Assembly: GCF_002019765.1 (NCBI RefSeq)
Contig: NZ_KV917380.1
Span: 424,707-488,706 of the forward strand
Source of the DNA: Shouchella oshimensis
GTDB taxonomy: Bacteria > Bacillota > Bacilli > Bacillales > Bacillaceae_D
Length of the DNA stretch: 64,000 nt
Direction: 5' to 3'
Part shown: piece after piece, positions 9,074-16,713 of the stretch
Layout of the letters: every line of letters begins with the position of its first letter
Numbering within the stretch: the first letter of the stretch is position 1
Translations under genes and position numbers: made by a program
Notes under the pieces: model-generated
What the model was told of the DNA's origin: nothing
The model's input: only the letters and a program-made list of their open reading frames with translations
Database searches by the model: none

Positions 9074-9085
9074 GAACGTGTATTC
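9074..9085 (+). promoter_or_regulatory. Probable LexA box in the polymerase promoter
   Basis: GAACGTGTATTC differs by one base from GAAC-N4-GTTC and sits just upstream of a TATAAT at 9089-9094, where LexA would block RNA polymerase. Confidence 0.5.
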
Positions 9086-9088
9086 GGG

Positions 9089-9094
9089 TATAAT
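9089..9094 (+). promoter_or_regulatory. -10 box of the Y-family polymerase gene
   Basis: Perfect TATAAT 21 bases before the start codon; the -35 region is weak (TGGTTG), as is common for regulated promoters. Confidence 0.5.
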
Positions 9095-9114
9095 GTGGGG
9101 AAGGAGGTAGGCAG

Positions 9115-10359
9115 ATGAAAAATGAAAAGGCAATCTTATTACTGGATATGGAGTCTTTTTATGCTTCGATTGAACATGCGGAAAACCTTCAGTACGCAGG
9201 TAAGCCACTTGTTGTATCAGGAGACCCGAATCGGCGAAGTGGTGTCATTTTGGCTGCCTGCCCCCTTGCGAAAGAAAAAGGCATTCAGAATGCCGAGCGT
9301 CTCTATGAAGCGCAACAGAAATGTTCTGATATAGTTGTGGTGAAGCCTCGCATGCAGAAATATGTCGACGTGTCTTTGCGTATTTCTAAGCTATTAGGAG
9401 AGTATACGGACTTGGTTGAACCTTACTCCATTGATGAACAATTTATGGATGTCACAGGGAGTCAACGCTTGTTTGGAGCGCCTCAAGAGATTGCATCAGA
9501 AATTCAAGAACGTATTAAAGAAGAAATGAATTTAAGAGCCCGAGTAGGAATTGGCGAAAATAAAGTTCTTGCCAAGCTTGCCTGTGACTTATTTGCCAAG
9601 AAAAATAAGAGTGGTATCTATACGTTAACAGAAGATATGATGGAGTTAGAGATTTGGCCACGTCCTATTAGTGATTTATTTGGCGTAGGAAAACGAATGG
9701 CTATTCACTTTAAAAGTATGGGCATTCGGACAATTGGTCATTTAGCTCAAACAGAAGGGTCTCGTATAAAAGAAAAGTTCGGTTTACATGGTCAAGTGTT
9801 GTGGATGTCAGCAAATGGTATTGATTATTCACCTGTTACTCGAGCAGCCCATGCTGGTAGAAAAGGGTTTGGCAATGGCATGACATTGCCACGGGACTAT
9901 ACGACGAAAGAAGACCTACACGTCGTTTTATTAGAGCTTTGTGAAGAAGTCTGTTCGAGAGCACGTCACGCAGGAAAAATGGGCGCAACAGTAAGTTTAG
10001 GATTAAATGGTGCAAGTCATGTGGAGAAGCGAAGTTTTCATCGTCAATTGACGCTTCCAACTGAGACGAACATTACGATGGAAGTCTTTAACGGTGTTAA
10101 TCAACTTCTTGAACAACACTGGGACGGGTTTCCAGTGAGGAGAGTCAGTGTAGGTATGACAAATCTCCAAAGCGACCAAAATTGGCAGATGAGTTTACTG
10201 GACGATAATCAAAATCGTGATCGGCTGTCGCAAATTGGCTATGTTATGGATCATATTCGTGATAAATATGGGAAAGTGGCGATTCAGCGAGCCTCATCTT
10301 TAAAACAGGCTTCTCAATTAGTAGACCGAAGCAAAAAAATTGGTGGTCATTACAAATAA
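9115..10359 (+). CDS. Y-family DNA polymerase, UvrX/YqjW (Pol Y2)-like
   Basis: A 414-residue translesion polymerase. Palm residues Asp11 (LLLDMESFYAS) and Asp107-Glu108 (YSIDEQFMD) form the metal site; the SIDEQF form is that of UvrX/YqjW rather than DinB (SIDEAY). Helix-hairpin-helix thumb around 185-235 (DLFGVGKR), little-finger domain about 240-350, and QMSLL near 359, a beta-clamp-binding peptide. It copies past DNA lesions in the cytoplasm, probably as part of the SOS response, which agrees with the LexA-like boxes in front. AAGGAGG lies 7 bases before the ATG. It is monocistronic and converges on the lipoprotein gene. Confidence 0.9.
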   Translation: MKNEKAILLLDMESFYASIEHAENLQYAGKPLVVSGDPNRRSGVILAACPLAKEKGIQNAERLYEAQQKCSDIVVVKPRMQKYVDVSLRISKLLGEYTDLVEPYSIDEQFMDVTGSQRLFGAPQEIASEIQERIKEEMNLRARVGIGENKVLAKLACDLFAKKNKSGIYTLTEDMMELEIWPRPISDLFGVGKRMAIHFKSMGIRTIGHLAQTEGSRIKEKFGLHGQVLWMSANGIDYSPVTRAAHAGRKGFGNGMTLPRDYTTKEDLHVVLLELCEEVCSRARHAGKMGATVSLGLNGASHVEKRSFHRQLTLPTETNITMEVFNGVNQLLEQHWDGFPVRRVSVGMTNLQSDQNWQMSLLDDNQNRDRLSQIGYVMDHIRDKYGKVAIQRASSLKQASQLVDRSKKIGGHYK

Positions 10360-10360
10360 A

Positions 10361-10391
10361 AAAGTGCCTGTTTTATTTAACAGGCACTTCT
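10361..10391. terminator. Bidirectional terminator between polymerase and lipoprotein genes
   Basis: AAGTGCCTGTT...AACAGGCACTT with A-rich left and T-containing right flanks; it overlaps the last codons of the minus-strand gene. Confidence 0.8.
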
Positions 10392-11638
10392 TCTACAAGA
10401 TCTTCAACTTCCAAAAGAGCAGTCATAAGTTTAATAAAGGTTAACTCATCAAGGTATTCTTCGCTTGTACGAATAGATGCTTCGAATATACGTTGATCTT
10501 CACGTTCTTTAATGAGTGTCGCACTTTTAAATGTGTCGTCTTCATTCATCTCGACAAATACATAGTCAAAGAAATCAAACATAGGATACGCCTCAGCAGA
10601 TAATTCTTCATTGGCAGAACGTAAAGCGCTAATATGCAAATCCAATGGAATATCAGGGTGCGTAAGTCCAATAATTAACGTAATTGGTTGAAAATCTGCA
10701 TCTTCCCGATTCGTAAAGCTATAAGAATGCTCTCCTAAAGAACGCTTTTGATAGCCTTCAGGTAAATAAATGCTAAAAGTATTGAAAAGGGTGAAATGGT
10801 CAACAGAGAATGCGAATTCCTCATCTTCGTACAGCGCTGTGAAGACGGTTTGTTCTTTTTCAAAAGTCTGGTCGTTTTCGTCATAAGAAGAGCGATCTTG
10901 TAATTTATCAAGAAGAGCATCGGTATCAGCTTCAACTTCAACTTCATCTTCTTGGTCATTAGCGGAGGACAGAATAGCATGAAAAAGACTAACAACCTCT
11001 GCGTAGGCATTTGGATCTTCTTCTCTCGATTCAGGTGTATTCAATGTTGCAATATACATATGCTCGGCTTGTTCATCAAAGCGAACGAGACGATGAATGG
11101 TTTCATTAGTCGTTTGAATGGTGTAATAGTAGTCGAATGGTAGCTCCGGAAAGCGTTCAAGATCAATATCACTCGGTTCATGAATCGTTGAACGCAAGGA
11201 TAGCGATGTGTAGTCCCGTTGTTGAGCAAGATCAAAATCAGACGGAAGTGATTCAGTGCGAACAGAGACCTGTAAATGATACGGGAGGTCAGGTGTATTC
11301 GTAAACGTTAAAGAATGGTCATTTGCTAATACATCCATTCCTTCGGGTACGATATAGGTCGCATCAAAAGGTGCTGTTACAGCTTGTGCAGATAATATTT
11401 TTGTATCATTTCCAGCCGAGAACGAAAGCTCATTTTCGATTTCGTCATAAGGAACATTCTCCTCTTGATCTACAGGTGCTTGAGCGTTGCCTTCATCAAT
11501 GGCAGAGGGATTAGAGGAATCATTAGGATTTGCTGGAGCAGGACTACTTTCGGGTGTTGTGCAAGCAGCCAGCACCATTACACCAAAAAGAACACTCACA
11601 AGTCGCAATACCACGCGAATAGTGAAGGGTGTTTTCAT
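10373..11638 (-). CDS. Lipoprotein with a duplicated domain, function unknown
   Basis: A 421-residue protein with a lipoprotein signal (about 1-26, lipobox LAAC), then an acidic Pro/Ser/Asn-rich spacer (30-75). Two related segments follow: about 92-225 and 280-410. Each starts with a (Y/F)xxPEGM/Y motif (TYIVPEGMDVL; SIYLPEGYQKR), has a sSxTFTN/YSFTN strand about 20 residues on, and ends with an alpha/beta run, so an ancient internal duplication is likely. It would sit on the outer face of the membrane. I do not recognise a named family. It has no operon partner; the ATG is preceded by GGAGG 6-7 bases upstream. Confidence 0.8.
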   Translation of the reverse strand: MKTPFTIRVVLRLVSVLFGVMVLAACTTPESSPAPANPNDSSNPSAIDEGNAQAPVDQEENVPYDEIENELSFSAGNDTKILSAQAVTAPFDATYIVPEGMDVLANDHSLTFTNTPDLPYHLQVSVRTESLPSDFDLAQQRDYTSLSLRSTIHEPSDIDLERFPELPFDYYYTIQTTNETIHRLVRFDEQAEHMYIATLNTPESREEDPNAYAEVVSLFHAILSSANDQEDEVEVEADTDALLDKLQDRSSYDENDQTFEKEQTVFTALYEDEEFAFSVDHFTLFNTFSIYLPEGYQKRSLGEHSYSFTNREDADFQPITLIIGLTHPDIPLDLHISALRSANEELSAEAYPMFDFFDYVFVEMNEDDTFKSATLIKEREDQRIFEASIRTSEEYLDELTFIKLMTALLEVEDLVEEVPVK

Positions 11639-11734
11639 CGAAAGTTCCTCCGTTTAAGTCAAATTTTTGTATTAAAAATCTTTTCCTATCTTACCATGAA
11701 AACGGATGCGAAAGTATGAAAGATTTTGTACGTG

Positions 11735-12004
11735 CTATAAAAGCACATCCTTGTATTCAGGGTGTTGATCAAACTGTTTTTTGGCGTAAGGACATACTGG
11801 GTCGATCTTCTGCTTCTGTGTACGAGCATCGTCCACGAGAGATGAAACGAGTTTAGCTCCTAATCCTTGTTCCCGGTACTCTGGATCGACAAATGTATGA
11901 GTAATAGTAAGAGCTTCTTTTTCTTTTGTAAAAGTGAGTTCTGCAATTGGTTGTGAAGCTGCTTTTCCCATCCAATAGCGATTAGTAGACTTTTGTATCT
12001 CCAT
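11735..12004 (-). CDS. YjdJ-type GNAT N-acetyltransferase (COG2388)
   Basis: An 89-residue minimal acetyltransferase of the GNAT_YjdJ/Yitl-like family, which is normally about 90 residues. Signature: THTFVDPEYREQGLGAKLV (acetyl-CoA-binding R-x-x-G-x-G/A, about 36-52), then VCPYAKKQFDQHPEY (70-84), the CPY/F..KYI.xHPEY block of the family. Acceptor is unknown; members are often annotated simply as N-acetyltransferase. Cytoplasmic. It stands alone upstream of the lipoprotein gene on the same strand, with about 96 bases between them. Confidence 0.85.
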   Translation of the reverse strand: MEIQKSTNRYWMGKAASQPIAELTFTKEKEALTITHTFVDPEYREQGLGAKLVSSLVDDARTQKQKIDPVCPYAKKQFDQHPEYKDVLL

Positions 12005-12154
12005 GGCGTGTCACTCTTTCTTAGTTAGATTTTTCAATGCACTATAAGAGTCTAGTTCGCTAACATATGTATTTATCTCTTATACCCGTCAGGCTATGAT
12101 TTAATCGTACGAGTATAGTGTCAACGATAAAAATGCAGGCTATACATGAAAACC

Positions 12155-12184
12155 TAAAAAGCTTTGGCGTCAATGCCAAAGCTC
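12155..12184 (-). terminator. Terminator after galE
   Basis: On the minus strand AGCTTTGGC...GCCAAAGCT followed by TTTTTAGG. Confidence 0.8.
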
Positions 12185-12192
12185 TTAACCGG

Positions 12193-13206
12193 TTACTCTG
12201 CTAGTTGTCTTGCTCGATGAGACTGCCATCTCCACGAATCCTCACACATTTCTCCTAACCCACGCTCTGCTTTCCACTCTAACTCGCGTTCTGCTTTTGA
12301 GGCGTCTGCATACGTCACAGGTGCATCTCCTGGGCGTCGTTCCACGATCTTCTTAGGAATGGTTTTTCCTGATGCTTCTTCAAAAGCGGTAACAACTTCT
12401 AATACACTGTATCCATTCCCTGTACCAAGGTTATAGGCGTTAGCACCGCTTGTGTCTTCAAGCTTTTCAAGTGCTTTTAAATGACCTAATGCTAAATCAA
12501 CCACATGAATATAATCGCGAATACATGTACCATCTTCAGTTGGATAATCATCTCCAAAAACGGAAAGCTCTTCTCTTATGCCAACTGCAACTTGTGTAAT
12601 GTAAGGCATTAAATTATTCGGAATGCCACTCGGTTCTTCACCAATTTTACCGCTCTTATGAGCGCCGATCGGATTAAAATAGCGCAGCAACGAAATGCTC
12701 CATTTTTCATCTGTAGCGGCAAGGTCACCCAAAATCTCTTCGATCATAATTTTCGTACGACCATATGGATTGAGTGCTTGAATAGGTGCGTTTTCACGAA
12801 CAGGCACTTGTTCAGGGATACCGTATACTGTGGCAGATGAACTAAAAACCAATTTATAAACACCATGACGTTCCATCGCTTTACATAGCTGAATCGTACT
12901 TAGCAAATTTGTTTCGTAATAGTGTAGTGGTTTTTCAACTGATTCTCCAACGGCTTTTAAGCCTGCGAAATGAATAACTGCGTCAATCGTATGGTTGTCA
13001 AAGATTTGATCCAAACCGTTTGCATCTAACAAATTTGTTGGGTAGTAGGTAAGTGATTTACCAGAGATCGCTTCAACTTCCCTTAACGTCTCTTCACGAC
13101 TATTTGCAAGATTGTCAACGACAATGACGTCATAGCCAGCTTGTAATAACTCTACACATGTATGGCTGCCTATATAACCGGCGCCTCCTGTAACAAGAAT
13201 CGACAT
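12193..13206 (-). CDS. galE: UDP-glucose 4-epimerase
   Basis: A 337-residue extended short-chain dehydrogenase. NAD-binding GGAGYIG at residues 7-13; catalytic Ser/Tyr-x-x-x-Lys in SSSATVYG and NPYGRTK (about 122 and 146-150); FNPIGAH and NLGTGNGYSV are GalE hallmarks. It interconverts UDP-glucose and UDP-galactose for galactose use and for wall or exopolysaccharide precursors. The start is ATG 13206, with AAGGAG 8 bases before it; a TTG two codons earlier would sit too close to the ribosome binding site. Monocistronic with its own terminator; no other gal genes are near. Confidence 0.95.
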   Translation of the reverse strand: MSILVTGGAGYIGSHTCVELLQAGYDVIVVDNLANSREETLREVEAISGKSLTYYPTNLLDANGLDQIFDNHTIDAVIHFAGLKAVGESVEKPLHYYETNLLSTIQLCKAMERHGVYKLVFSSSATVYGIPEQVPVRENAPIQALNPYGRTKIMIEEILGDLAATDEKWSISLLRYFNPIGAHKSGKIGEEPSGIPNNLMPYITQVAVGIREELSVFGDDYPTEDGTCIRDYIHVVDLALGHLKALEKLEDTSGANAYNLGTGNGYSVLEVVTAFEEASGKTIPKKIVERRPGDAPVTYADASKAERELEWKAERGLGEMCEDSWRWQSHRARQLAE

Positions 13207-13306
13207 GAACAAAACTCCTTCTTAATAGATGAGATTAGGTTCAGTATAGCAAAGAAAAGGAAACAACAAAATAGCTAGCTATTTCATGCGCGGTTAGGGA
13301 AAAACA

Positions 13307-13315
13307 TGGTATGAT
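13307..13315 (+). promoter_or_regulatory. Extended -10 promoter of the RodA-like gene
   Basis: TGGTATGAT gives a TGn extension before TATGAT, 35 bases from the start codon; no clear -35. Confidence 0.4.
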
Positions 13316-13349
13316 AGATTGAAAGAAGTGGAAATAAAGGGGGACCGTC

Positions 13350-14573
13350 ATGGAAAGAGAGAAACAATGGCATGACCGGATTGATTATACTTTGCTATTC
13401 CTTGTTTTTTTGCTTTTATGTATAAGTGCAATGGCCATTTATGCAGGGACGACTAGTCAATATGTAGATGAGGCTTATCGGCATGTATACATGTTATCGC
13501 AAGCGCGTTGGATGCTTATTGGAGCAGTGCTAATTGTTATTATCATGTTTTTAGATTACGAATATTTTAAATATTTAACGATTCCGGCTTATACTTTTGG
13601 AATGATACTCTTATTAATTGTAGAATTTTTTGGGGTGTCAAGGAATGAAGCTACGAGATGGATTGGAATTAATAATACGCCTATCTATCAACCATCAGAG
13701 ATTATGAAAATTATATTAGTGCTAGCATTAGCGCATCTTGTTATGTATTTGAACAAACGCTTTAAAGAGCAAAACCTAAAAACGGACTTAATGAAACTGG
13801 GACTGATCTTAGCCGTTAGTTTGCCACCTATTTTCTTAGTATTAAAACAACCTGATCTTGGTTCAGCCCTTGTTCTCGTGTCAATTGTGGCAGTAGCCAT
13901 ACTTGTATCCAATATGTCGATGAAGATTATTCTTACATTAGTGGGTATGGCAACAGCTTTTATTGCCCTTGTCTTTTATTTATTTTTTAACTATGTCGAT
14001 TTACTTATCGAATGGGAACTATTAGAACCACATCAACTTGTACGCATCTATGGATGGTTATATCCAGAAGAATATGCAACGAGCTACGCTATGCAAACGC
14101 TAGGGGCAACGACCGGTATTGGGTCTGGTCAACTACTAGGCGTTGGTTTCTTGAACAGTGTGCAAGCAGCAAATGCTGCGATCCCCGAAATGCATACAGA
14201 CTTTATTTTTGCCGTAATAGGGGAAGAGTTTGGCTTCGTTGGTTCAACACTTGTTATTTGTGTGTTTTTCCTGCTTATTTACCGCATGATTATGTTAGCG
14301 ATGGCGTGTAAAGATTTATATGGAACTTATATGATTGCAGGTATTGCTGGGATGCTAACGTTTCAAATTTTTCAAAACATCGCTATGACAGTGGGTTTGA
14401 TGCCAGTCACAGGTATTGCTCTACCTTTTTTAAGCTACGGTGGGAGTGCATTGATGACCAATATGATTGCCATTGGGATTGTTTTAAATATTGGGATGAG
14501 ACAGAAGAGCTATATGTTTGAACCTTCCAAAGAGGCGGCCAAGTTAAATGAGTTAAACGGAAGGCATGCATAA
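13350..14573 (+). CDS. RodA/FtsW/SpoVE (SEDS) family peptidoglycan glycosyltransferase
   Basis: A 407-residue protein with about ten transmembrane helices. SEDS hallmarks: ARWMLIGA near 54, QPSEIMKI (about 113-120), LKQPDLGSALV (about 168-178, with the catalytic-region Asp), MHTDFIFAVIGEEFGF (about 280-295), and LPFLSYGGSALMTNM (about 356-370). It polymerises lipid II into glycan strands together with a class B PBP. The length and lack of an FtsW-like C-terminal extension favour RodA (elongation), but the sequence is only moderately typical. GGGGGA precedes the ATG. Monocistronic, ending in a perfect bidirectional hairpin. Many Bacilli have several SEDS genes, so which one this is remains open. 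Confidence 0.85.
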   Translation: MEREKQWHDRIDYTLLFLVFLLLCISAMAIYAGTTSQYVDEAYRHVYMLSQARWMLIGAVLIVIIMFLDYEYFKYLTIPAYTFGMILLLIVEFFGVSRNEATRWIGINNTPIYQPSEIMKIILVLALAHLVMYLNKRFKEQNLKTDLMKLGLILAVSLPPIFLVLKQPDLGSALVLVSIVAVAILVSNMSMKIILTLVGMATAFIALVFYLFFNYVDLLIEWELLEPHQLVRIYGWLYPEEYATSYAMQTLGATTGIGSGQLLGVGFLNSVQAANAAIPEMHTDFIFAVIGEEFGFVGSTLVICVFFLLIYRMIMLAMACKDLYGTYMIAGIAGMLTFQIFQNIAMTVGLMPVTGIALPFLSYGGSALMTNMIAIGIVLNIGMRQKSYMFEPSKEAAKLNELNGRHA

Positions 14574-14609
14574 AGAAGCTTGCTATGCTACGGCATAGCA
14601 AGCTTCTTA
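14574..14609. terminator. Perfect bidirectional terminator
   Basis: AAGAAGCTTGCTATGC pairs perfectly with GCATAGCAAGCTTCTT (4-base loop), between convergent genes. Confidence 0.88.
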
Positions 14610-14611
14610 AA

Positions 14612-15259
14612 TTAGTTCAGTGCAGATAATGCGTCTGTTCGTTGTTCACTACCTCCAACGATTTCAAAGGCTTTACCGAAAGTAGCTTCATTTGTTAATG
14701 CTTCAATTAATACAGCTGCCACATCAGCTCTTGATATAGAGCTATCTGAGAGTTGCTCAAATGCAGCTTTAGCTTGAATAGTGCCTGCTGCCTTGTCGTT
14801 TGTTAAAACTCCTGGACGTACAATGCTATAAGATAATGATGTTGACATGAGTACTTGATCTGCGACTGCTTTGGCAACCATATAGTGTTTAATTTTGTCT
14901 GGCTGGGCATCTGGATTCCCTGCCCCGATGGAACTTAACTGAACAAACTGCTTAATAGATGCGTCTTCTGCGTAACGAAATGCTTTAATGGCACCCCATA
15001 AATCAACAGTTAGCGTCTTATCCGCTCCCGTTGATCCACCAGAACCAGCTGCGAATATGACCGCATCCGCTTGTGTGAATGCTTCACTAAAATCATCTTC
15101 TAAATCGGCAATCACGACGTTATCTGCTCCTAGCTCTTTCATCGTCTCGACTTGTTCCTGTTTTCGAACCATGGCAATTGATGTATGTTCGCTTTCCTGC
15201 AATTGTTGAATAAGGTGTTTACCGACTTGGCCATTCGCTCCTATAACGAGTACGTTCAT
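14612..15259 (-). CDS. NAD(P)-binding atypical SDR (YhfK/NmrA-like)
   Basis: A 215-residue NAD(P)H-binding protein. GANGQVG (residues 7-13) is the GxxGxxG dinucleotide loop; SSIGAGNP and the absence of a classical YxxxK at the usual place, with HYMVAKAVAD instead (Tyr and Lys spaced Y-x-x-x-K), fit atypical SDR family 5 (YhfK, YtfG). The start is ATG 15259 with AGGAGG 9 bases upstream; the longer open frame extends back through the neighbouring tetR gene and is an artefact. It lies 76 bases downstream of the TetR gene and is probably cotranscribed. Redox partner and substrate unknown. Confidence 0.85.
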   Translation of the reverse strand: MNVLVIGANGQVGKHLIQQLQESEHTSIAMVRKQEQVETMKELGADNVVIADLEDDFSEAFTQADAVIFAAGSGGSTGADKTLTVDLWGAIKAFRYAEDASIKQFVQLSSIGAGNPDAQPDKIKHYMVAKAVADQVLMSTSLSYSIVRPGVLTNDKAAGTIQAKAAFEQLSDSSISRADVAAVLIEALTNEATFGKAFEIVGGSEQRTDALSALN

Positions 15260-15335
15260 GAGTGTTATTCCTCCTAAGGTATTCACTGATGTGTGTATTG
15301 GATTCCCAAGGAGAACATTTTTAAAACCTCCAAGT

Positions 15336-15923
15336 TTATAACGAGTCGGTGGATATACCGTACCAAAAAATCGTCCAAGCTTCTTTAAACCGCCGTTGAA
15401 AGTCATCGTCTTCATAGATGAAACTTTCGGTAAAAAGCCCATCAAGCAGGCAGAAATAGGCTGAACGAAACATTTGTTCAGGTATAAGTTTAAACCGCTT
15501 TTCTTTTTGCCCTTGTTGAAAAAGCTCGTGAAGGGTGCGGTGAATTGCTTCATCTCCTTTTAAAACAATGGAATGAACGTCTTGTTTGAGATCAGCTGGT
15601 GGAAACAACATGAATCGTTTATACATAGCACCTTCTTGTTCGTACATAATAAAATCACAGCTATTTTTTAATACATGATAAAGCCTTGTTTTACTCTCTG
15701 ACGTTTCATACTGTGCTGCAGTTGTTGCAATGGTATCAACAAGTTGGTTTGTAATTCGTTCGCATAGAAGTAAATAGAGCTCGGCTTTGCTTTTGAAGTG
15801 ATTGTACATAGATGGTTTTTGAATGCCAACTTCTTTTGCAATCTGAGCTAACGTGGTTCCTTCATATCCATGTTTTGAAAAAGAGTGACGTGCGACGTTC
15901 ATGATTCGTGCTTTTGTATTCAT
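15336..15923 (-). CDS. TetR family repressor of the SMR efflux pair (YvdT-like)
   Basis: A 195-residue TetR protein. HTH at about 10-55: ARHSFSKHGYEGTTLAQIAKEVGIQKPSMYNHFKSK, with the recognition helix around KPSMYNHF. The C-terminal half is a helical ligand-binding domain ending DDDFQRRFKEAWTIFWYGI. It diverges from the paired SMR genes over a 100-bp gap that contains one near-perfect 26-bp palindrome, so it most likely represses both itself and the pump until a cationic compound binds. The arrangement tetR/SMR/SMR matches yvdT-yvdS-yvdR of B. subtilis. The downstream SDR gene may be in the same transcript. Confidence 0.9.
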   Translation of the reverse strand: MNTKARIMNVARHSFSKHGYEGTTLAQIAKEVGIQKPSMYNHFKSKAELYLLLCERITNQLVDTIATTAAQYETSESKTRLYHVLKNSCDFIMYEQEGAMYKRFMLFPPADLKQDVHSIVLKGDEAIHRTLHELFQQGQKEKRFKLIPEQMFRSAYFCLLDGLFTESFIYEDDDFQRRFKEAWTIFWYGISTDSL

Positions 15924-15970
15924 TGTGTCATCCTTTCGGAAAAAAGATTGTCAATATAGTTAAAGCGTGG

Positions 15971-15996
15971 TATACTAACTACCGTTAGTTAGTATA
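15971..15996. promoter_or_regulatory. TetR operator overlapping the SMR promoter
   Basis: TATACTAACTA-CCGT-TAGTTAGTATA has perfect 11-base arms. Its right end overlaps a TATAAT -10 box at 15993-15998, so a bound repressor would block RNA polymerase. Confidence 0.8.
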
Positions 15997-16024
15997 ATGA
16001 ATAGATAAAGGTGCGTGACTTTAT

Positions 16025-16360
16025 ATGTGGTTGTTCGTAATTATAGCAGGTATCTTTGAAGTCGGTTGGGCAACGGGTCTTAAGTATGCAAGTACACCGT
16101 TTGAATGGGGGCTGACAGCCATTGGAATCGTCGTCAGCTTTACGTTACTTGTCCGTGCTGCAACGGTATTACCGACGAGTACAGTATACGCAATATTTGT
16201 AGCACTTGGTACCGTTGGAACAGTATTTGTTGATATTTTTCTATTTGGTGCATCGTTTAATCTATGGATGCTCTTTTTTATTGTTGTTTTACTCGCAGGG
16301 GTATTAGGATTAAAACTTGTCACTGGTACTAAAAAGGTTGAAGGGGTGGATGAAGCATGA
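16025..16360 (+). CDS. Small multidrug resistance (SMR) protein, subunit 1 (YvdS/YkkC-like)
   Basis: A 111-residue four-helix inner-membrane antiporter of the EmrE/SugE fold. Membrane segments about 2-22, 28-48, 57-77 and 82-102. The essential Glu is Glu12 in AGIFEVGWATGLKY, and the family's GTVGTVFVD motif lies at about 60-70. Longer and more hydrophilic C-terminus than its partner, as in paired SMRs. It works as a heterodimer with the next gene, whose start overlaps its stop by 4 bases. It exports quaternary or guanidinium cations with proton exchange. The upstream ribosome site (AAGGTG) is weak. Confidence 0.9.
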   Translation: MWLFVIIAGIFEVGWATGLKYASTPFEWGLTAIGIVVSFTLLVRAATVLPTSTVYAIFVALGTVGTVFVDIFLFGASFNLWMLFFIVVLLAGVLGLKLVTGTKKVEGVDEA

Positions 16361-16671
16361 GTTGGATCATGTTAATCATCGCCGGTATCTTTGAAGTAAT
16401 AGGCGTGAGTGGGATTCAGATGATTGCAAAAGGAGAAAAGAAAAAGGGTTTTAGTATCTTAATTGTTGGCTTTATTATAAGCTTCACCCTTTTAGGATTA
16501 GCAATGGAAACCATCCCTCTCGGTGTGGCATATGCAGTGTGGACTGGAATCGGTACAGTCGGTAGTGCGCTAGTTGGGATGTTCTTTTACAATGAATCAA
16601 AAGATCGCTTAAGGCTATTCTTTATCGGTCTTGTAGTTATTGCCGTTATAGGTTTACGGTTAGTATCTTAG
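16357..16671 (+). CDS. Small multidrug resistance (SMR) protein, subunit 2 (YvdR/YkkD-like)
   Basis: A 104-residue, four-helix partner of the preceding SMR protein. Glu13 in AGIFEVIGVSGIQ is the proton/substrate-binding acid; GVAYAVWTGIGTVGSALVGM (about 58-77) is the canonical SMR third-helix motif. The ATGA overlap with the upstream gene indicates translational coupling and a 1:1 heterodimer. No guanidine riboswitch is visible ahead of the pair; control appears to be the TetR operator instead. Confidence 0.9.
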   Translation: MSWIMLIIAGIFEVIGVSGIQMIAKGEKKKGFSILIVGFIISFTLLGLAMETIPLGVAYAVWTGIGTVGSALVGMFFYNESKDRLRLFFIGLVVIAVIGLRLVS

Positions 16672-16674
16672 AAG

Positions 16675-16706
16675 GAAAAAGGAGCGCATTATGCGCTCCT
16701 TTTTTG
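16675..16706 (+). terminator. Terminator after the SMR pair
   Basis: AAAAAGGAGCGCA...TGCGCTCCTTTTTT, 3-base loop; also serves the convergent LCP gene. Confidence 0.9.
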
Positions 16707-16713
16707 TGTTGCT

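Noticed and set aside
15260-15553. N-terminal extension of the SDR gene through the end of tetR
   Set aside because: It overlaps the tetR coding region out of frame; AGGAGG before ATG 15259 marks the true start.
16025-16671. Guanidine riboswitch before the SMR pair
   Set aside because: The 100-base gap is filled by the TetR palindrome and promoter; no room or conserved ykkC motifs.
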